DNA of 60,378 nt from Acd1 sp049973945 (GTDB lineage Archaea; Thermoproteota; Thermoprotei_A; Sulfolobales; Sulfolobaceae), in assembly GCA_049973945.1 (NCBI GenBank), contig JBMFJH010000009.1, positions 1 to 60,378 of the forward strand, given 5' to 3'. Below, piece by piece: positions 24,890 to 33,849 of the stretch (its first letter is position 1; each line of letters begins with the position of its first letter). A program made the position numbers and the translations under genes. A model generated the notes under the pieces. The model was given only the letters and a program-made list of their open reading frames with translations, was not told the DNA's origin and searched no databases.

Positions 24890-25284
24890 CCGTTAGCGAC
24901 CCTGACCTTCAGTTCCATTGCTTTGCTTAAAATTTCGAGCCTTTTCTTGAGACCTACCGTTGATGCGATGTACACTATAACGTTGTCCTTGTCCTTTATA
25001 GCCTCAAGCTCCTTTACGTTATGAACGACGACCGGCCTCAGCCCGCTAGGGTGTAGCCCCCTTATTTCCTTCGGGGTGCCGAAGCCTGGGTCGACCTTAG
25101 GCGGATAGCCCGAAAGCTGTAACCTCATCGGGTTGTCGCGGCCCCTTGGCTTCCTCCACGTCTCCTGCCTCTCTAGCCTGTAGAACTTGTCCCAGTCGTA
25201 CCTTAGGAACTGCGGTTTATCCTTACTCTTAATCTTCTGTTGGAGTTTCCTCCTTTCCTTTAGAGCTTTTAAGTCGACCATCAC
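24886..25284 (-). CDS. rpl32e: ribosomal protein eL32
   Basis: The 132-residue protein has the family core FLRYDWDKFYRLERQETWRK followed by GRDNPMRLQLSGYPPKV and the LHPSGLRPVVVHN strand. It binds 23S rRNA domains II and VI. Overlaps of 4 bases with both rpl6 and rpl19e indicate coupled translation. The first Met may be dropped in favour of the second. Confidence 0.95.
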   Translation of the reverse strand: MMVDLKALKERRKLQQKIKSKDKPQFLRYDWDKFYRLERQETWRKPRGRDNPMRLQLSGYPPKVDPGFGTPKEIRGLHPSGLRPVVVHNVKELEAIKDKDNVIVYIASTVGLKKRLEILSKAMELKVRVANG

Positions 25285-25835
25285 GAAATCACCTCCTTCT
25301 TATAAATGTATACTCCGTCCGCGAAAACCCTTCTGTCAAATCCTGAAATCTTGGAGGCTTTCTCAATGTTCGCCGCCGTTTGCGCCACTTTCTCTAGGTC
25401 AATCCCTTCGACTACTACCTCGTCTCCCTTTACGTTAACTTTGACGCCAGGTAGAATAGGGGCCCTCCTTACGTTCTTCTCGCCGATCAGATTGGTTATT
25501 TGAACCTCGTTTCCAGCTACTTTCACCGAGATCGGGAAGTGAGTGAATATAATCTTCAGTGAGTACCTGTAGCCTTTTGTCACACCGGTTATCATGTTCT
25601 TAATGTGAGAAGATATGGAGTAGAACTGCGCTTTCTTTTTTCTGTTAGCGAAAGTCGTCTCCAGAATTAACTTATTCCCTTCTAGCTTCATTGTCACACC
25701 GGTTATGTGGCTGAAGTCCCTCTCTATTTCGCCCTTTGGACCCTTCACTTTCACCTTCATTCCGTCCAGGGTGACCTTCACGTTCTCTGGTATTTCGATC
25801 TCGTCGCGGAGATAGACGGCCTTCATCTGAACCAC
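25281..25835 (-). CDS. rpl6: ribosomal protein uL6
   Basis: The 184-residue protein binds near the sarcin-ricin loop, where elongation factors act. Two related beta-alpha domains are visible; the second contains YRYSLKIIFTHFPISV and NLIGEKNVRRAPILPGV. A start at codon 4 is also possible. It lies 3 bases after rps8. Confidence 0.95.
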   Translation of the reverse strand: MVQMKAVYLRDEIEIPENVKVTLDGMKVKVKGPKGEIERDFSHITGVTMKLEGNKLILETTFANRKKKAQFYSISSHIKNMITGVTKGYRYSLKIIFTHFPISVKVAGNEVQITNLIGEKNVRRAPILPGVKVNVKGDEVVVEGIDLEKVAQTAANIEKASKISGFDRRVFADGVYIYKKEVIS

Positions 25836-25838
25836 CCA

Positions 25839-26240
25839 TTAATACACGTAGCCTAAAGCAACTCCTCCGATCCTTTCCTTAATCGCTTCTTTGTGCGTCA
25901 TTACGCCCTTCGATGTTGATAATATGATCACTCCGATTTCCTTAGAGGGCAAATACCTCCTTATGTAGTGCGGCATGCTCAGTAGCTCTTTGTAGGTGAG
26001 CGGGAACCTGGGGGAAATTGGGCCACACTTGTTTATCCTTCCTAAGAGCTGGACAACTATTTTCCCAGACCTGCCATCGTCGATGAGCTCGATCTCGCCA
26101 ATATACCCCTCCCTCTGCATGACCCTCAGGACGTTGACGATTAACTTCGACGCCGGCATGATGATCGCTTGCTTGTTCCTTCTAACCTCGTTGTTGTAGA
26201 TCGTAGTGAGCGCGTTCGCCAATGGGTTCAGGACAACCAT
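25839..26240 (-). CDS. rps8: ribosomal protein uS8
   Basis: The 133-residue central-domain 16S-binding protein has the N-terminal NPLANALTTIYNNEVR and the C-terminal ILSTSKGVMTHKEA, which forms the classic S8 RNA contact. It lies five bases downstream of rps14. Confidence 0.95.
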   Translation of the reverse strand: MVVLNPLANALTTIYNNEVRRNKQAIIMPASKLIVNVLRVMQREGYIGEIELIDDGRSGKIVVQLLGRINKCGPISPRFPLTYKELLSMPHYIRRYLPSKEIGVIILSTSKGVMTHKEAIKERIGGVALGYVY

Positions 26241-26245
26241 TCAGA

Positions 26246-26410
26246 TCACCTCAATTTCTGGAAACCTAACTCGTACGCTATTTCTCTGAAACATTGCCTG
26301 CAAAGGTATAGACCATACTTTTGAATCACCGAGTCCCTACTCCCGCATCTCCTGCAGACTTGAGCACCTCTCCCGAACTTCACTTCGGCCGGTGGCTTGT
26401 ACTTGCCCAT
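26246..26410 (-). CDS. rps14: ribosomal protein uS14, zinc-binding type
   Basis: The gene is only 54 codons, from ATG 26410 to TGA 26246. The product has a zinc ribbon with Cys19-x2-Cys22 and Cys37-x2-Cys40, set in GRGAQVCRRCGSRDSV and YGLYLCRQCFREIA. It assembles late in the small-subunit head. The place between rpl5 and rps8 is invariant in this operon. Confidence 0.95.
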   Translation of the reverse strand: MGKYKPPAEVKFGRGAQVCRRCGSRDSVIQKYGLYLCRQCFREIAYELGFQKLR

Positions 26411-26416
26411 GACCCG

Positions 26417-26962
26417 TCACCCCTCCACTATCGTTACATTAAAGTTTTTCCTGAGGAACTCCATGGCTTCCTCCTTCGTCACCCTATGCCTCTTGGGTAT
26501 CCTGGACTTCTTCCTTTTCCTCAGCGCGACCCTATACCCAGGACGCCTAAGGGTAATGGCTACGTCCATTCCGAAAATGCCTACTTCGGGATCGTAACGG
26601 GCTCCTGGAATCAACACGTGCTCGGCCAGACCGAAGGCCACGTTCCCGTAGTCGTCAAAGCTACTAGCCTTTATCCTCCTACCAACGGCCTCTAGAATCC
26701 TATTGAGGAACTCCTCAGCCTTCTCACCCCTCAAAGTCACTTTAACTCCTATGGGGGCTCCGCGCCTTATACCGAACTCCCTTATCGTTTTCTTAGCTAT
26801 AGTGTATACGGGCTTGGCTCCCGTCAGCTCTTGCAACAGGTTGTACGCCTTCTGCAACCTCTCTCCGGACTCTCCGACGCCGATGTTGACTGTGACTTTA
26901 TCGAGAACAACTCTCCTCATGGGGTTCTGGTTGTTTTGTAAGGTCTGAGACGCGCTACTCAT
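26417..26962 (-). CDS. rpl5: ribosomal protein uL5
   Basis: The 181-residue 5S rRNA-binding protein forms a bridge to the small-subunit head. Core segments are VVLDKVTVNIGVGESGERL, TIREFGIRRGAPIGVKVTLRG and DPEVGIFGMDVAITLRRPG. I start it at ATG 26962, giving a 4-base overlap with rps4e; the open frame to 27088 upstream only reads through rps4e in another frame. Confidence 0.95.
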   Translation of the reverse strand: MSSASQTLQNNQNPMRRVVLDKVTVNIGVGESGERLQKAYNLLQELTGAKPVYTIAKKTIREFGIRRGAPIGVKVTLRGEKAEEFLNRILEAVGRRIKASSFDDYGNVAFGLAEHVLIPGARYDPEVGIFGMDVAITLRRPGYRVALRKRKKSRIPKRHRVTKEEAMEFLRKNFNVTIVEG

Positions 26963-27681
26963 AACAGCTTCACCTCCGGCTTCTCCCTTCCCACCGCCAT
27001 TACGTTCATCATGTTCGTCCTCACCTGAGTACCTGAAGGAGTGGTCAGCGTGACAATCGTGTACCTCACCCTTTTGAAGCTGGCCCAAGTCACGTCGTCC
27101 ACCTTCCCGTGGTTCCCTACGTTCCTACCTCCTATAATGACTGCGTAGTTCCCCTTGGTTAGCTCGTACTTGTCAAGGATCTTCTGTGAGGGGATCTCTA
27201 TCTTCAGGGTTTCGAAAGTCTTGTAGTTCTTAGCTTCCTCGGGAGTAAGTAGTATGTTCCTTCCGTCTTCAAGGTTCAACTGAATCTTGCCTCCCTTGAC
27301 TGTCGTTTTGTTGACAATCCTTACCAGCTTATACGTCGCTTCGTCTTTGCTTATCTCCACGGGCATTAAAACTCTATGAATGTCAGGAACTATTCTATAA
27401 TATTTCTCGGCACCCTTCACGTAAATTACGTCCATGAGGCCTACCGGATACTTATAGTTCTTCCTCGGCCTACCGTCAACGTACACCATACCTGAAGATA
27501 TTACCCTCTTGGCCTCTTTCAGCGACTTTGCGTAGTTTAGATAATCCCTAATTAGCACAGCTAAGGGTATTGATCTCTGTAACGGGTGTGGGCCTGGAGA
27601 CGCCCTGACAACCCACTTGTACTCCTTCTTAGAGACCTTCAGGAACCAAGGTGCCTCGAAACGCGTTATGTGAGCCATCAC
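26959..27681 (-). CDS. rps4e: ribosomal protein eS4
   Basis: The 240-residue protein has an S4-like RNA-binding domain (IRDYLNYAKSLKEAKRVISSG) followed by the archaeal/eukaryotic central domain and a KOW-type end with GNYAVIIGGRNVGNHGKV. The second Met at 27678 gives the usual AHITRFEAPW start. It lies between rpl24 and rpl5. Confidence 0.95.
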   Translation of the reverse strand: MMAHITRFEAPWFLKVSKKEYKWVVRASPGPHPLQRSIPLAVLIRDYLNYAKSLKEAKRVISSGMVYVDGRPRKNYKYPVGLMDVIYVKGAEKYYRIVPDIHRVLMPVEISKDEATYKLVRIVNKTTVKGGKIQLNLEDGRNILLTPEEAKNYKTFETLKIEIPSQKILDKYELTKGNYAVIIGGRNVGNHGKVDDVTWASFKRVRYTIVTLTTPSGTQVRTNMMNVMAVGREKPEVKLL

Positions 27682-28085
27682 GTACCACCCTGACTTGACG
27701 AGATCCTCTCAAGCGCTCTCTTTCTTTGCTCAGCCTTCCTTTCTATGGCCTCTTTCCTTAATTTGTCACTTAAGTCCAACTTAGTCACCACCACTTTAGA
27801 CGCGTGAACCCATACGGGGATCTCGCTACCGTCTGCCTTTTTCCTCGTTAGCCCTTCTACTGCTACTCTGCCAGTTTTCGCATTTACCGCGATGACCTTA
27901 CCTTCATGTCCAGCGTGATCCCCCCTCATGACCCTCACAACGTCGCCGACCCTCACCTGAATCCGTGCTATTCCGTACTGCTTCTGTAGGTCTTCGGATA
28001 AGGTCGCGGTCAGCTGTTTCCTCAGTCTGTGAATCGGGGCCGTGTAGAGCGCTTTCCTTTGCTTTGAAGGTTTGGACGACACCAT
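27678..28085 (-). CDS. rpl24: ribosomal protein uL24
   Basis: The 135-residue assembly-initiating protein has the KOW motif VGDVVRVMRGDHAGHEGKV and the archaeal N-terminus with KPSKQRKALYTAPIHRLRK. It sits 2 bases after rpl14 and overlaps rps4e by 4. Confidence 0.95.
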   Translation of the reverse strand: MVSSKPSKQRKALYTAPIHRLRKQLTATLSEDLQKQYGIARIQVRVGDVVRVMRGDHAGHEGKVIAVNAKTGRVAVEGLTRKKADGSEIPVWVHASKVVVTKLDLSDKLRKEAIERKAEQRKRALERISSSQGGT

Positions 28086-28087
28086 CG

Positions 28088-28513
28088 TTAAATCACCAGC
28101 GTGGCAATACCAGCTATCTTAGGCCACCTCTCTGCGGCTTCTTTCGCAATAGGACCCCTGATCTCCGTACCTTTGGGCGATCCGTCGGGGTTTATCAGAA
28201 CCACGGCGTTGTCCTCAAAGGCTATCCAAGTACCGTCGGGCCTTCTGTAAGGCATCCTCTGCCTGACTATTACGGCTTTGAACTTCTGTTTCCTGACTTC
28301 TGGCGTTCCCTTCTTCACGCTGACCATCACCATATCGCCTACGTTAGCAAAAGGTATCCTCCTGAGGACGCCGTGATATCCATAAATACCGATCACTAAT
28401 GCCTCCTTAGCTCCGCTGTTGTCGGCTACTACAACTCTCGTCTCGTGTTGTATACCTGGAGTTAATCCCTTTCTAGAACCAACTACGTTTAGTTTTTCAG
28501 GCATTCGAACCAC
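28088..28513 (-). CDS. rpl14: ribosomal protein uL14
   Basis: The 141-residue beta-barrel protein at the subunit interface contains RVVVADNSGAKEALVIGI, the L14 signature region, and MVMVSVKKGTPEVRKQ. Its start lies 17 bases inside the end of rps17, so the two are probably translated together. Confidence 0.95.
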   Translation of the reverse strand: MVRMPEKLNVVGSRKGLTPGIQHETRVVVADNSGAKEALVIGIYGYHGVLRRIPFANVGDMVMVSVKKGTPEVRKQKFKAVIVRQRMPYRRPDGTWIAFEDNAVVLINPDGSPKGTEIRGPIAKEAAERWPKIAGIATLVI

Positions 28514-28844
28514 CCACCTTACCTAGAACTACAAAGGAAACGGACTTAGCTATCGGCCTGCACTCTCCAATTATGACCCTGTCGCCTTCCTTTACCTCGA
28601 CGCATGGAGGCACGTGAACGTGAATCCTGCTCCTTCTCCTCTCATACCTCTTGTACTTGCTGTCGTAGTAAAGGTATTCCCTCTCAAAGACAGCAGTTTT
28701 GTTGGCCTTAAACTTGATTATCTTCCCCTCGAGTATCATGCCCCTCACCCTCAACGTACCGTGGTAAGGGCAGTTCTCGTCACTACAAGTTGCCTTAGGT
28801 GGGTTCACGCCCGGTATTCCGACGTTCTTCGTCCTAACTGCCAT
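28497..28844 (-). CDS. rps17: ribosomal protein uS17
   Basis: The 115-residue 16S-binding OB-fold protein has an archaeal N-terminal extension with two cysteines, ATCSDENCPYHG, and the S17 core GDRVIIGECRPIAKSVSFVV. It lies between the RNase P subunit gene (1 base) and rpl14. Confidence 0.95.
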   Translation of the reverse strand: MAVRTKNVGIPGVNPPKATCSDENCPYHGTLRVRGMILEGKIIKFKANKTAVFEREYLYYDSKYKRYERRRSRIHVHVPPCVEVKEGDRVIIGECRPIAKSVSFVVLGKVGGSNA

Positions 28845-28845
28845 C

Positions 28846-29079
28846 TCACTCCCACCTCTTCAGCCTCTCCCAATATCTGCCCTTCAGCTCGTACCCGTAG
28901 ATTTGCCTGTCTCCCTTCCTCATCAACGCGTGCTCCTTCATGATCGTGACCTTCCTTCCATCGATGCCCACGAGTAATAAAGTCTTCTGGGTTTCTACGT
29001 ACACCTTACCCTTTACTCCGATCAATGAGGGGTCCGGATAGCCTATTACTTCTACTATTGATCCCAGGAGGTCTTTCAT
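28846..29079 (-). CDS. rnp1: ribonuclease P protein component 1 (Rpp29/Pop4)
   Basis: The 77-residue beta-barrel protein binds RNase P RNA and helps the ribozyme cut tRNA leaders. LLGSIVEVIGYPDPSLIGVKG begins the Sm-like fold, with KVTIMKEHALMRKGDR following. In archaea this gene is always inside the ribosomal operon between rpl29 and rps17. Two further RNase P proteins are encoded at 50702-51701. Confidence 0.92.
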   Translation of the reverse strand: MKDLLGSIVEVIGYPDPSLIGVKGKVYVETQKTLLLVGIDGRKVTIMKEHALMRKGDRQIYGYELKGRYWERLKRWE

Positions 29080-29288
29080 TTCTTCTTCCCCTTCTCGTTT
29101 AGCACCGTCAATATCCTCGCGATGTTTCTCTTAGTATTCCTAATTGCCATCGTGTCCTTTATTGTACCCATTGTCACCTGAGTCCTCAGCTTCACCAGCT
29201 CGTTCCTCAACTCGTTGAGTTTCTCCCTCAATTGCGACTCGTCTAGGTTCCTAATCTCCTTCATGAAGTCGTTCCTCTTATGAGCCAC
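29076..29288 (-). CDS. rpl29: ribosomal protein uL29
   Basis: The 70-residue two-helix protein lies at the nascent chain exit, where signal recognition particle docks. LNELRNELVKLRTQV and IRNTKRNIARILTVLNE are the two family helices. It overlaps rnp1 by 4 bases and rps3 by 11. Confidence 0.95.
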   Translation of the reverse strand: MAHKRNDFMKEIRNLDESQLREKLNELRNELVKLRTQVTMGTIKDTMAIRNTKRNIARILTVLNEKGKKK

Positions 29289-29970
29289 TTACACCACCCC
29301 CCTGTTGAGCCTGCTGTGAGCCTTCCTCAATGAACCTAACGTTCGTGACGGTCACGCTCTCCGGCGGAACTTGCTCGCGCTCTTTGAGCGTAATCTTATC
29401 AACGCTCCTCATGGGTTTAGTGATGATCACTTCAACGCCATAAACGCCCGGCTTGAGCATCGCAATGGCCACGGCCCTGTCCACGATTTGGCTCAGCTGA
29501 CCGCCCGTCTTGTAAACCACGCCCTCCTTCAGTTTCTCGTACTTGGCCCTCTCGGTGCTTAACTTACCGCTTACCACAACCTCTGCCCCGATGGCCCCCG
29601 CGTTCATAATCCTCCTTATTGTGACGAATGCCGCCCTCCTGAAGTGGTAGCCCTTCTCTAAGGCCTGGGCCAGCCTGAAGGCCATAACTCTGGCGTTCAG
29701 CTCCGGGTTCTCGACCTGAGTCACGGTTATCTGGGGGTTCTCCAGACCGAAGTATTTCTCGAAAAGTTGTGCCAACTGCTTGATGGTCTTACCGCCCCTG
29801 CCGATAATTACGGCCGGTCTGCCAGCGTAGATGATCACCCTAGTGCCTATGGGCGTTTTAGTTATCTCGACCCCAGCGTACTCCGCCGTGTAGAACTGCT
29901 TCGCTAAAAATTCGTCGACCATTACTCTCGTGAGTGACCTTTGCAGGAAGTACTTTCTGACGTTCACCAT
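29278..29970 (-). CDS. rps3: ribosomal protein uS3
   Basis: The 230-residue small-subunit head protein lines the mRNA entry tunnel. The KH domain reads VIIGRGGKTIKQLAQLFEK, and the C-terminal domain holds MKPGVYGVEVIITKP. I use ATG 29970, which matches the MV-KYFLQRSL opening of Sulfolobus S3; a frame four codons longer starts at 29982. The C-terminal tail is glutamine- and glycine-rich. Confidence 0.94.
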   Translation of the reverse strand: MVNVRKYFLQRSLTRVMVDEFLAKQFYTAEYAGVEITKTPIGTRVIIYAGRPAVIIGRGGKTIKQLAQLFEKYFGLENPQITVTQVENPELNARVMAFRLAQALEKGYHFRRAAFVTIRRIMNAGAIGAEVVVSGKLSTERAKYEKLKEGVVYKTGGQLSQIVDRAVAIAMLKPGVYGVEVIITKPMRSVDKITLKEREQVPPESVTVTNVRFIEEGSQQAQQGGGVSGS

Positions 29971-29971
29971 G

Positions 29972-30445
29972 TCACGCCTCACCTACCACGATTTCTATGT
30001 GAGAAGTATACCTGAACTTGCGGGTGGAGCGGCCGAACGCCCTCGGCATGTACCTTTTTATTGTGATGCCCTTGTGGGCGGCCGCGTGGAGAACCTTCAG
30101 TCTTTCCTCGGACAATCCCTTCCTCAGGGCGTCAGCCTTGGCGTAACCTAAGGCCTCGAGCACGTATTTTATTGCCTTCTTCGGGTATCTACCGCTCTTC
30201 ACTTTCCACTTAGGGGATATATTGCTCCTGTGCGACGCTCCCCTCTGATGTCTCCAGAAGGGCAACGCTTGTTTCCCGGCCAAAACGTCGTTCAGAAACT
30301 TCTCGGCCTCACTGACTTTCATCCCCCTGATTGCCTTGCAGACGTTATAGAGGTCCCTGACGGAAGCTCTGATGTCCCTCTTTACGGCCTTGCCCAACTT
30401 CGTGTCGTCGACCCCCAGGTTAGGATAAGTCCAGGCTGAAGGCAT
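29972..30445 (-). CDS. rpl22: ribosomal protein uL22
   Basis: The 157-residue protein spans the peptide exit tunnel wall. The GRYPKKAIKYVLEALGYAKADA helix region and the beta hairpin IKRYMPRAFGRSTRKFRYTSH are typical of archaeal L22. It lies 6 bases after rps19. Confidence 0.95.
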   Translation of the reverse strand: MPSAWTYPNLGVDDTKLGKAVKRDIRASVRDLYNVCKAIRGMKVSEAEKFLNDVLAGKQALPFWRHQRGASHRSNISPKWKVKSGRYPKKAIKYVLEALGYAKADALRKGLSEERLKVLHAAAHKGITIKRYMPRAFGRSTRKFRYTSHIEIVVGEA

Positions 30446-30451
30446 ACTTCA

Positions 30452-30886
30452 TCAACCCTTCATTGCTAGGAACAGGCTCGACTTCGTGGCCTTCAGACCG
30501 GGCTCGCCGTGCTCGACTTTCTTCGTGGTTATCGAGAACTCCCCCAGGTAGTGACCTATCATTTCAGGCGTCACCTGGAACTCCACGAACTCCTTGCCGT
30601 TGTATACTGCAAACTTCATCCCGACCATCTCTGGAAGAATGATCATGTCCCTAACGTGCGTCTTTATAGGCTTGCTTAGCTTGCCAGACCTAGTTAACCT
30701 CCTTATCTTCTCTAGAAGGCGTTTCTGTTCCTCGGTGAAGCCCCTCCTCAGCGATCTCCTCTGCCTAGCGGGCAATAGCTTGATGAACTCGTCCATGCTC
30801 ATGTTCATCAGCTCCTCTAAGCTCTTCCCCCTGTACCTGAAGTTCTTCCATTCGGGCGGGATTTCTATCGGCATAAGCGTGAACAC
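30452..30886 (-). CDS. rps19: ribosomal protein uS19
   Basis: The 144-residue small-subunit head protein contains the archaeal YRGKSLEELMNMSMDEFIKL lead and the S19 core IKTHVRDMIILPEMVG and IGHYLGEFSITTKKV. The start is either 30886 or the Met four codons later at 30874, which better fits the family. Confidence 0.94.
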   Translation of the reverse strand: MFTLMPIEIPPEWKNFRYRGKSLEELMNMSMDEFIKLLPARQRRSLRRGFTEEQKRLLEKIRRLTRSGKLSKPIKTHVRDMIILPEMVGMKFAVYNGKEFVEFQVTPEMIGHYLGEFSITTKKVEHGEPGLKATKSSLFLAMKG

Positions 30887-30907
30887 CCCACTATCCTACT
30901 TCATCTT

Positions 30908-31630
30908 TTAAGTTTCACTCCCCTCCTTTCTTCCAGTCCTCCGCGCTGCGATGTGGCCTACTTTCCTACCTGGCGGAGCGTTCCTGGAGACCGTTGAAGA
31001 CCTGCTGACGCTCTGATGCGCTCCTCCGCCGTGCGGGTGCGACACAGCGTTCATCGCTACACCCCTCACGCGAGGCCACTTGCGCGCCTTCTTCTTCCAC
31101 TTCCAGTACGCGTTTCCGGCCTTCAGCAACGGCTTCTCAGTAACGCCGCCTCCCGCGACAGTGCCGATAATCGCTAGCGCGTCGGAGTTCACTTGAGCGA
31201 TTTTGCCGGACGGCAGGCGGATCAGCACCTTATTACCGGCCCTTCCGACTACAACAGCGTAGGAACCTGCCGACCTCGCGAACTTACCGCCGTCTCCCCT
31301 CCTCTTCTCAACGTTGCTTACTATGGCTCCTTCGGGGGCCTCGCCTACGACTACAATGTTCCCAGTGGTGGGCTGACTGCCCGATCCTATCGATACGGTT
31401 TGACCCACTGACAACCCTTGTACTGCTGGCACGTAAAACTCCTCTCCTTGGTCGGTCACAATCTTTGCTATCGGGGCCACCTGGCCTGGGTTATGGAGGA
31501 TGTCGACTACACGACCGGTCTTGCCTTTTATCACGCTGGGGAACCTAGCTGGAGCTACCCTTGTCCATCCGGGGCTCCTGAAGTTTATGTTACCCCTTCC
31601 GGCCCTCTGTTGGAGTAATTTCTTACCCAT
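30908..31630 (-). CDS. rpl2: ribosomal protein uL2
   Basis: The 240-residue protein is needed for subunit joining and the peptidyl transferase centre. The OB and SH3 domains are followed by the signature RGVAMNAVSHPHGGGAHQ near the centre, containing the conserved histidine. It lies between rpl23 and rps19. Confidence 0.96.
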   Translation of the reverse strand: MGKKLLQQRAGRGNINFRSPGWTRVAPARFPSVIKGKTGRVVDILHNPGQVAPIAKIVTDQGEEFYVPAVQGLSVGQTVSIGSGSQPTTGNIVVVGEAPEGAIVSNVEKRRGDGGKFARSAGSYAVVVGRAGNKVLIRLPSGKIAQVNSDALAIIGTVAGGGVTEKPLLKAGNAYWKWKKKARKWPRVRGVAMNAVSHPHGGGAHQSVSRSSTVSRNAPPGRKVGHIAARRTGRKEGSET

Positions 31631-31640
31631 TCACCCCACC

Positions 31641-31934
31641 TCACAGGATGCCTAACTTATGAGCGACGTCCGTCGCCTTGTAGTCCTTCGATAATTTAAC
31701 GTAAGCTTTCTTCTCTCCTCTCGGGGTCACTAACGTGTTCACTCTCTCCACCTTCACTCCTAGCATCTTCTCTACCTCTTCAGCGATTTCCCTCTTTGTC
31801 GCCCTCAAATCAACCAAAAACGTTAACGTGTTCTCTTTTTCTATCAGCCTGATTGCCTTTTCTGTCGCCAAAGCTTTCAGAACTATGCCTTTGAAATCGT
31901 AAGTCTTGCCTCCTTCTTCCTTCTTCTGGCTCAT
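31641..31934 (-). CDS. rpl23: ribosomal protein uL23
   Basis: The 97-residue protein sits beside uL29 at the tunnel exit. ALATEKAIRLIEKENTLTF and VERVNTLVTPRGEKKAYV are the family strands. The ATG at 31934 forms an ATGA overlap with the stop of rpl4. Confidence 0.95.
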   Translation of the reverse strand: MSQKKEEGGKTYDFKGIVLKALATEKAIRLIEKENTLTFLVDLRATKREIAEEVEKMLGVKVERVNTLVTPRGEKKAYVKLSKDYKATDVAHKLGIL

Positions 31935-32731
31935 AATAATCTACCTCCTAACCTGTCTTGAAGTACCTTAATCGCGGAAAGGGTGAACAAGGTCAACCTT
32001 CCGGGATGCCCGCCTGGGGCGAGATGGATTACGCTGACCTCCTTAGCGTTAACTACATCAACACCCAAAATGTTCCTGGCAGCCTTGACGATTGGGGCGT
32101 CGTGCGCGCCCACAACGATTAATGGCCCTTTCGCATGTTCGTATCTCCTACCCCTCATCTTCCCTTTCCCGGCCCTCACTCCCTTACTCTCCTTTACTCG
32201 CTCTAACTCCTCTGCCAATCCCAGCCTTTCTAGAGCCTCTTGAACGCTCGAAGTGTCGTTGAGTTTTTCGAAGTCCTCTACCACTACTAAAGGCAACGTG
32301 ACGTTCTCAGGAACGCGATGACCCCTAGCCTTAACGAACTCGACTCTCGCCGTGGCCGCCAACGCGCTTATAACAGCTAGTCTTTTCTCCTTCTCGTTGA
32401 TCTCCTCAGCAACTATCTTCTCTGGCGTCGGCGGGAAAGCCCTCCTACCACCCCTCGTGTTCGGGGCTAGCCTAGCCCTTCCAGAGTTCTTAACCCTCGG
32501 AACCCTTGCAAGCCCTAGGTTAATTCCAAAGCTCACAGCGGTCGTCCTCTTACCCGCCATCGGATCCCTTCCTTTCGGCTGAATTGACTTCGTCAGCGAC
32601 GAGATGAACGCCCTCCTTATGAGATCCTCCCTAACTGGGTAGCTGAAGAACTCAGGCAGTTCTATCTCTTGAACCTTTGACCCAGTCAGGTCGAGAACGT
32701 TCGTCTTTATTTTGTACAGCTCGACGTACAT
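31931..32731 (-). CDS. rpl4: ribosomal protein uL4
   Basis: The 266-residue protein has a globular domain and the long tunnel loop around GINLGLARVPRVKNSGRARL and GGRRAFPP, which lines the exit tunnel. The length is that of the archaeal/eukaryotic L4 (L1e) family. It lies 6 bases after rpl3. Confidence 0.95.
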   Translation of the reverse strand: MYVELYKIKTNVLDLTGSKVQEIELPEFFSYPVREDLIRRAFISSLTKSIQPKGRDPMAGKRTTAVSFGINLGLARVPRVKNSGRARLAPNTRGGRRAFPPTPEKIVAEEINEKEKRLAVISALAATARVEFVKARGHRVPENVTLPLVVVEDFEKLNDTSSVQEALERLGLAEELERVKESKGVRAGKGKMRGRRYEHAKGPLIVVGAHDAPIVKAARNILGVDVVNAKEVSVIHLAPGGHPGRLTLFTLSAIKVLQDRLGGRLL

Positions 32732-32737
32732 CCACCC

Positions 32738-33763
32738 TCACCCCTGCTTGCTCGACAGGTCAATGTACCTAATATCTGGAGCTCCCTTGGGAGTCCAGGT
32801 TGGCCTAATTGGGTACCTTAGGAACAGAGGACGTTTAACCGCTCCGATAACGCTTCCCTCGACGATTAAATAGGTATTCCTGACGAGTCCGTAGTGCGGA
32901 AATCCACCCGCCGGATTTATCATGTTCGGGTCGGTGCCTATCTTAAGTATTCTCTTGTTGTACTCCGTTCTCCTGTGGAACCCCATCTTGCCGGGTTGCG
33001 GGACGTAACTGGGAGTTGGTACCGAAGGTCCTCTGGCACCCACCTTCCTACTTCCTTTCCTGTGCTTGTGCCACCTCGGGAGCTCGACAACTCCGTACCT
33101 CTTTATTACTCCTGCGAAACCCTTGCCCTTAGTAACTCCTATTATATCTATCAGCTGACCTTCCTTGAAAACCTGTTCTACGCTAATTTCCTTGCCCAGA
33201 ACGTTTAATAAGTAGTTTATCCTTTCGTCAACGCTTCCGCCATCCACCTGAATCTCCACTAGGTCAGGCTTCTTCTTCCCCAGCGAGGGGATCTTGTGAG
33301 GCTGTGTCGCAACTATCGCCCTCACGAAAGCGATCCTGTCCTTGACAGCCTCGATTTTCTTCAAAATCTCATCCTTCTTAGCAGAGTTGCTCTTGAAGAA
33401 CTTGCCAATGGCCTTATCTATACGTAGCCCTTGGGGGATCTCTCCCCAAAGTTCGACATAAGATTGGGGTTCCCCCCACGCGTCAGGAACGTATACCCTC
33501 AGTGCCAAAGGCACTATGGGCGGAGTCTCCAGGATCGAAACGGGGACGTATACCTCTTTACCATAATTGGGGGAAGTTTCCTTATCATCGACCATAATGA
33601 CGTGGGTCATGCCCACCTTGTAACCCACAAAGCCCAACAGCGTAGGCTTTTCGAGGGTCAAAGCGGGCCAGCTCCTGGGCGTCGGAAGTAGCTCCTGGGC
33701 CCTCTTCCTGGGCCTAAGGCCTGCTGACCCTCTTCTCGGCGACGATAGCTTTCGATGGCCCAT
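32738..33763 (-). CDS. rpl3: ribosomal protein uL3
   Basis: The 341-residue protein reaches the peptidyl transferase centre. GVTKGKGFAGVIKRYGV and SVPTPSYVPQPGKMGFHRR are conserved archaeal segments. It is the first gene of the ribosomal block, with a strong TATA box about 40 bp upstream, so transcription probably starts here as well as reading through from the SPOUT methyltransferase gene. Confidence 0.96.
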   Translation of the reverse strand: MGHRKLSSPRRGSAGLRPRKRAQELLPTPRSWPALTLEKPTLLGFVGYKVGMTHVIMVDDKETSPNYGKEVYVPVSILETPPIVPLALRVYVPDAWGEPQSYVELWGEIPQGLRIDKAIGKFFKSNSAKKDEILKKIEAVKDRIAFVRAIVATQPHKIPSLGKKKPDLVEIQVDGGSVDERINYLLNVLGKEISVEQVFKEGQLIDIIGVTKGKGFAGVIKRYGVVELPRWHKHRKGSRKVGARGPSVPTPSYVPQPGKMGFHRRTEYNKRILKIGTDPNMINPAGGFPHYGLVRNTYLIVEGSVIGAVKRPLFLRYPIRPTWTPKGAPDIRYIDLSSKQG

Positions 33764-33798
33764 TCAGGACGACCTCGACGCTGATTCTAAACACCCGA

Positions 33799-33810
33799 CT
33801 TTTTTAAAAG
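33799..33810 (-). promoter_or_regulatory. TATA box of the rpl3 ribosomal superoperon
   Basis: The reverse strand reads CTTTTAAAAAAG in the 86-base gap before rpl3. Transcription would start near 33778, giving a leader of about 15 bases. The same gap follows the SPOUT methyltransferase stop codon. Confidence 0.6.
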
Positions 33811-33849
33811 TGTCTCTTCCCTCAGTGGTTAGGCACGCTCATAGATGGG

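Noticed and set aside
26963..27088. Longer N-terminus for uL5
   Set aside because: The added residues are a shifted reading of rps4e and are absent from the uL5 family.
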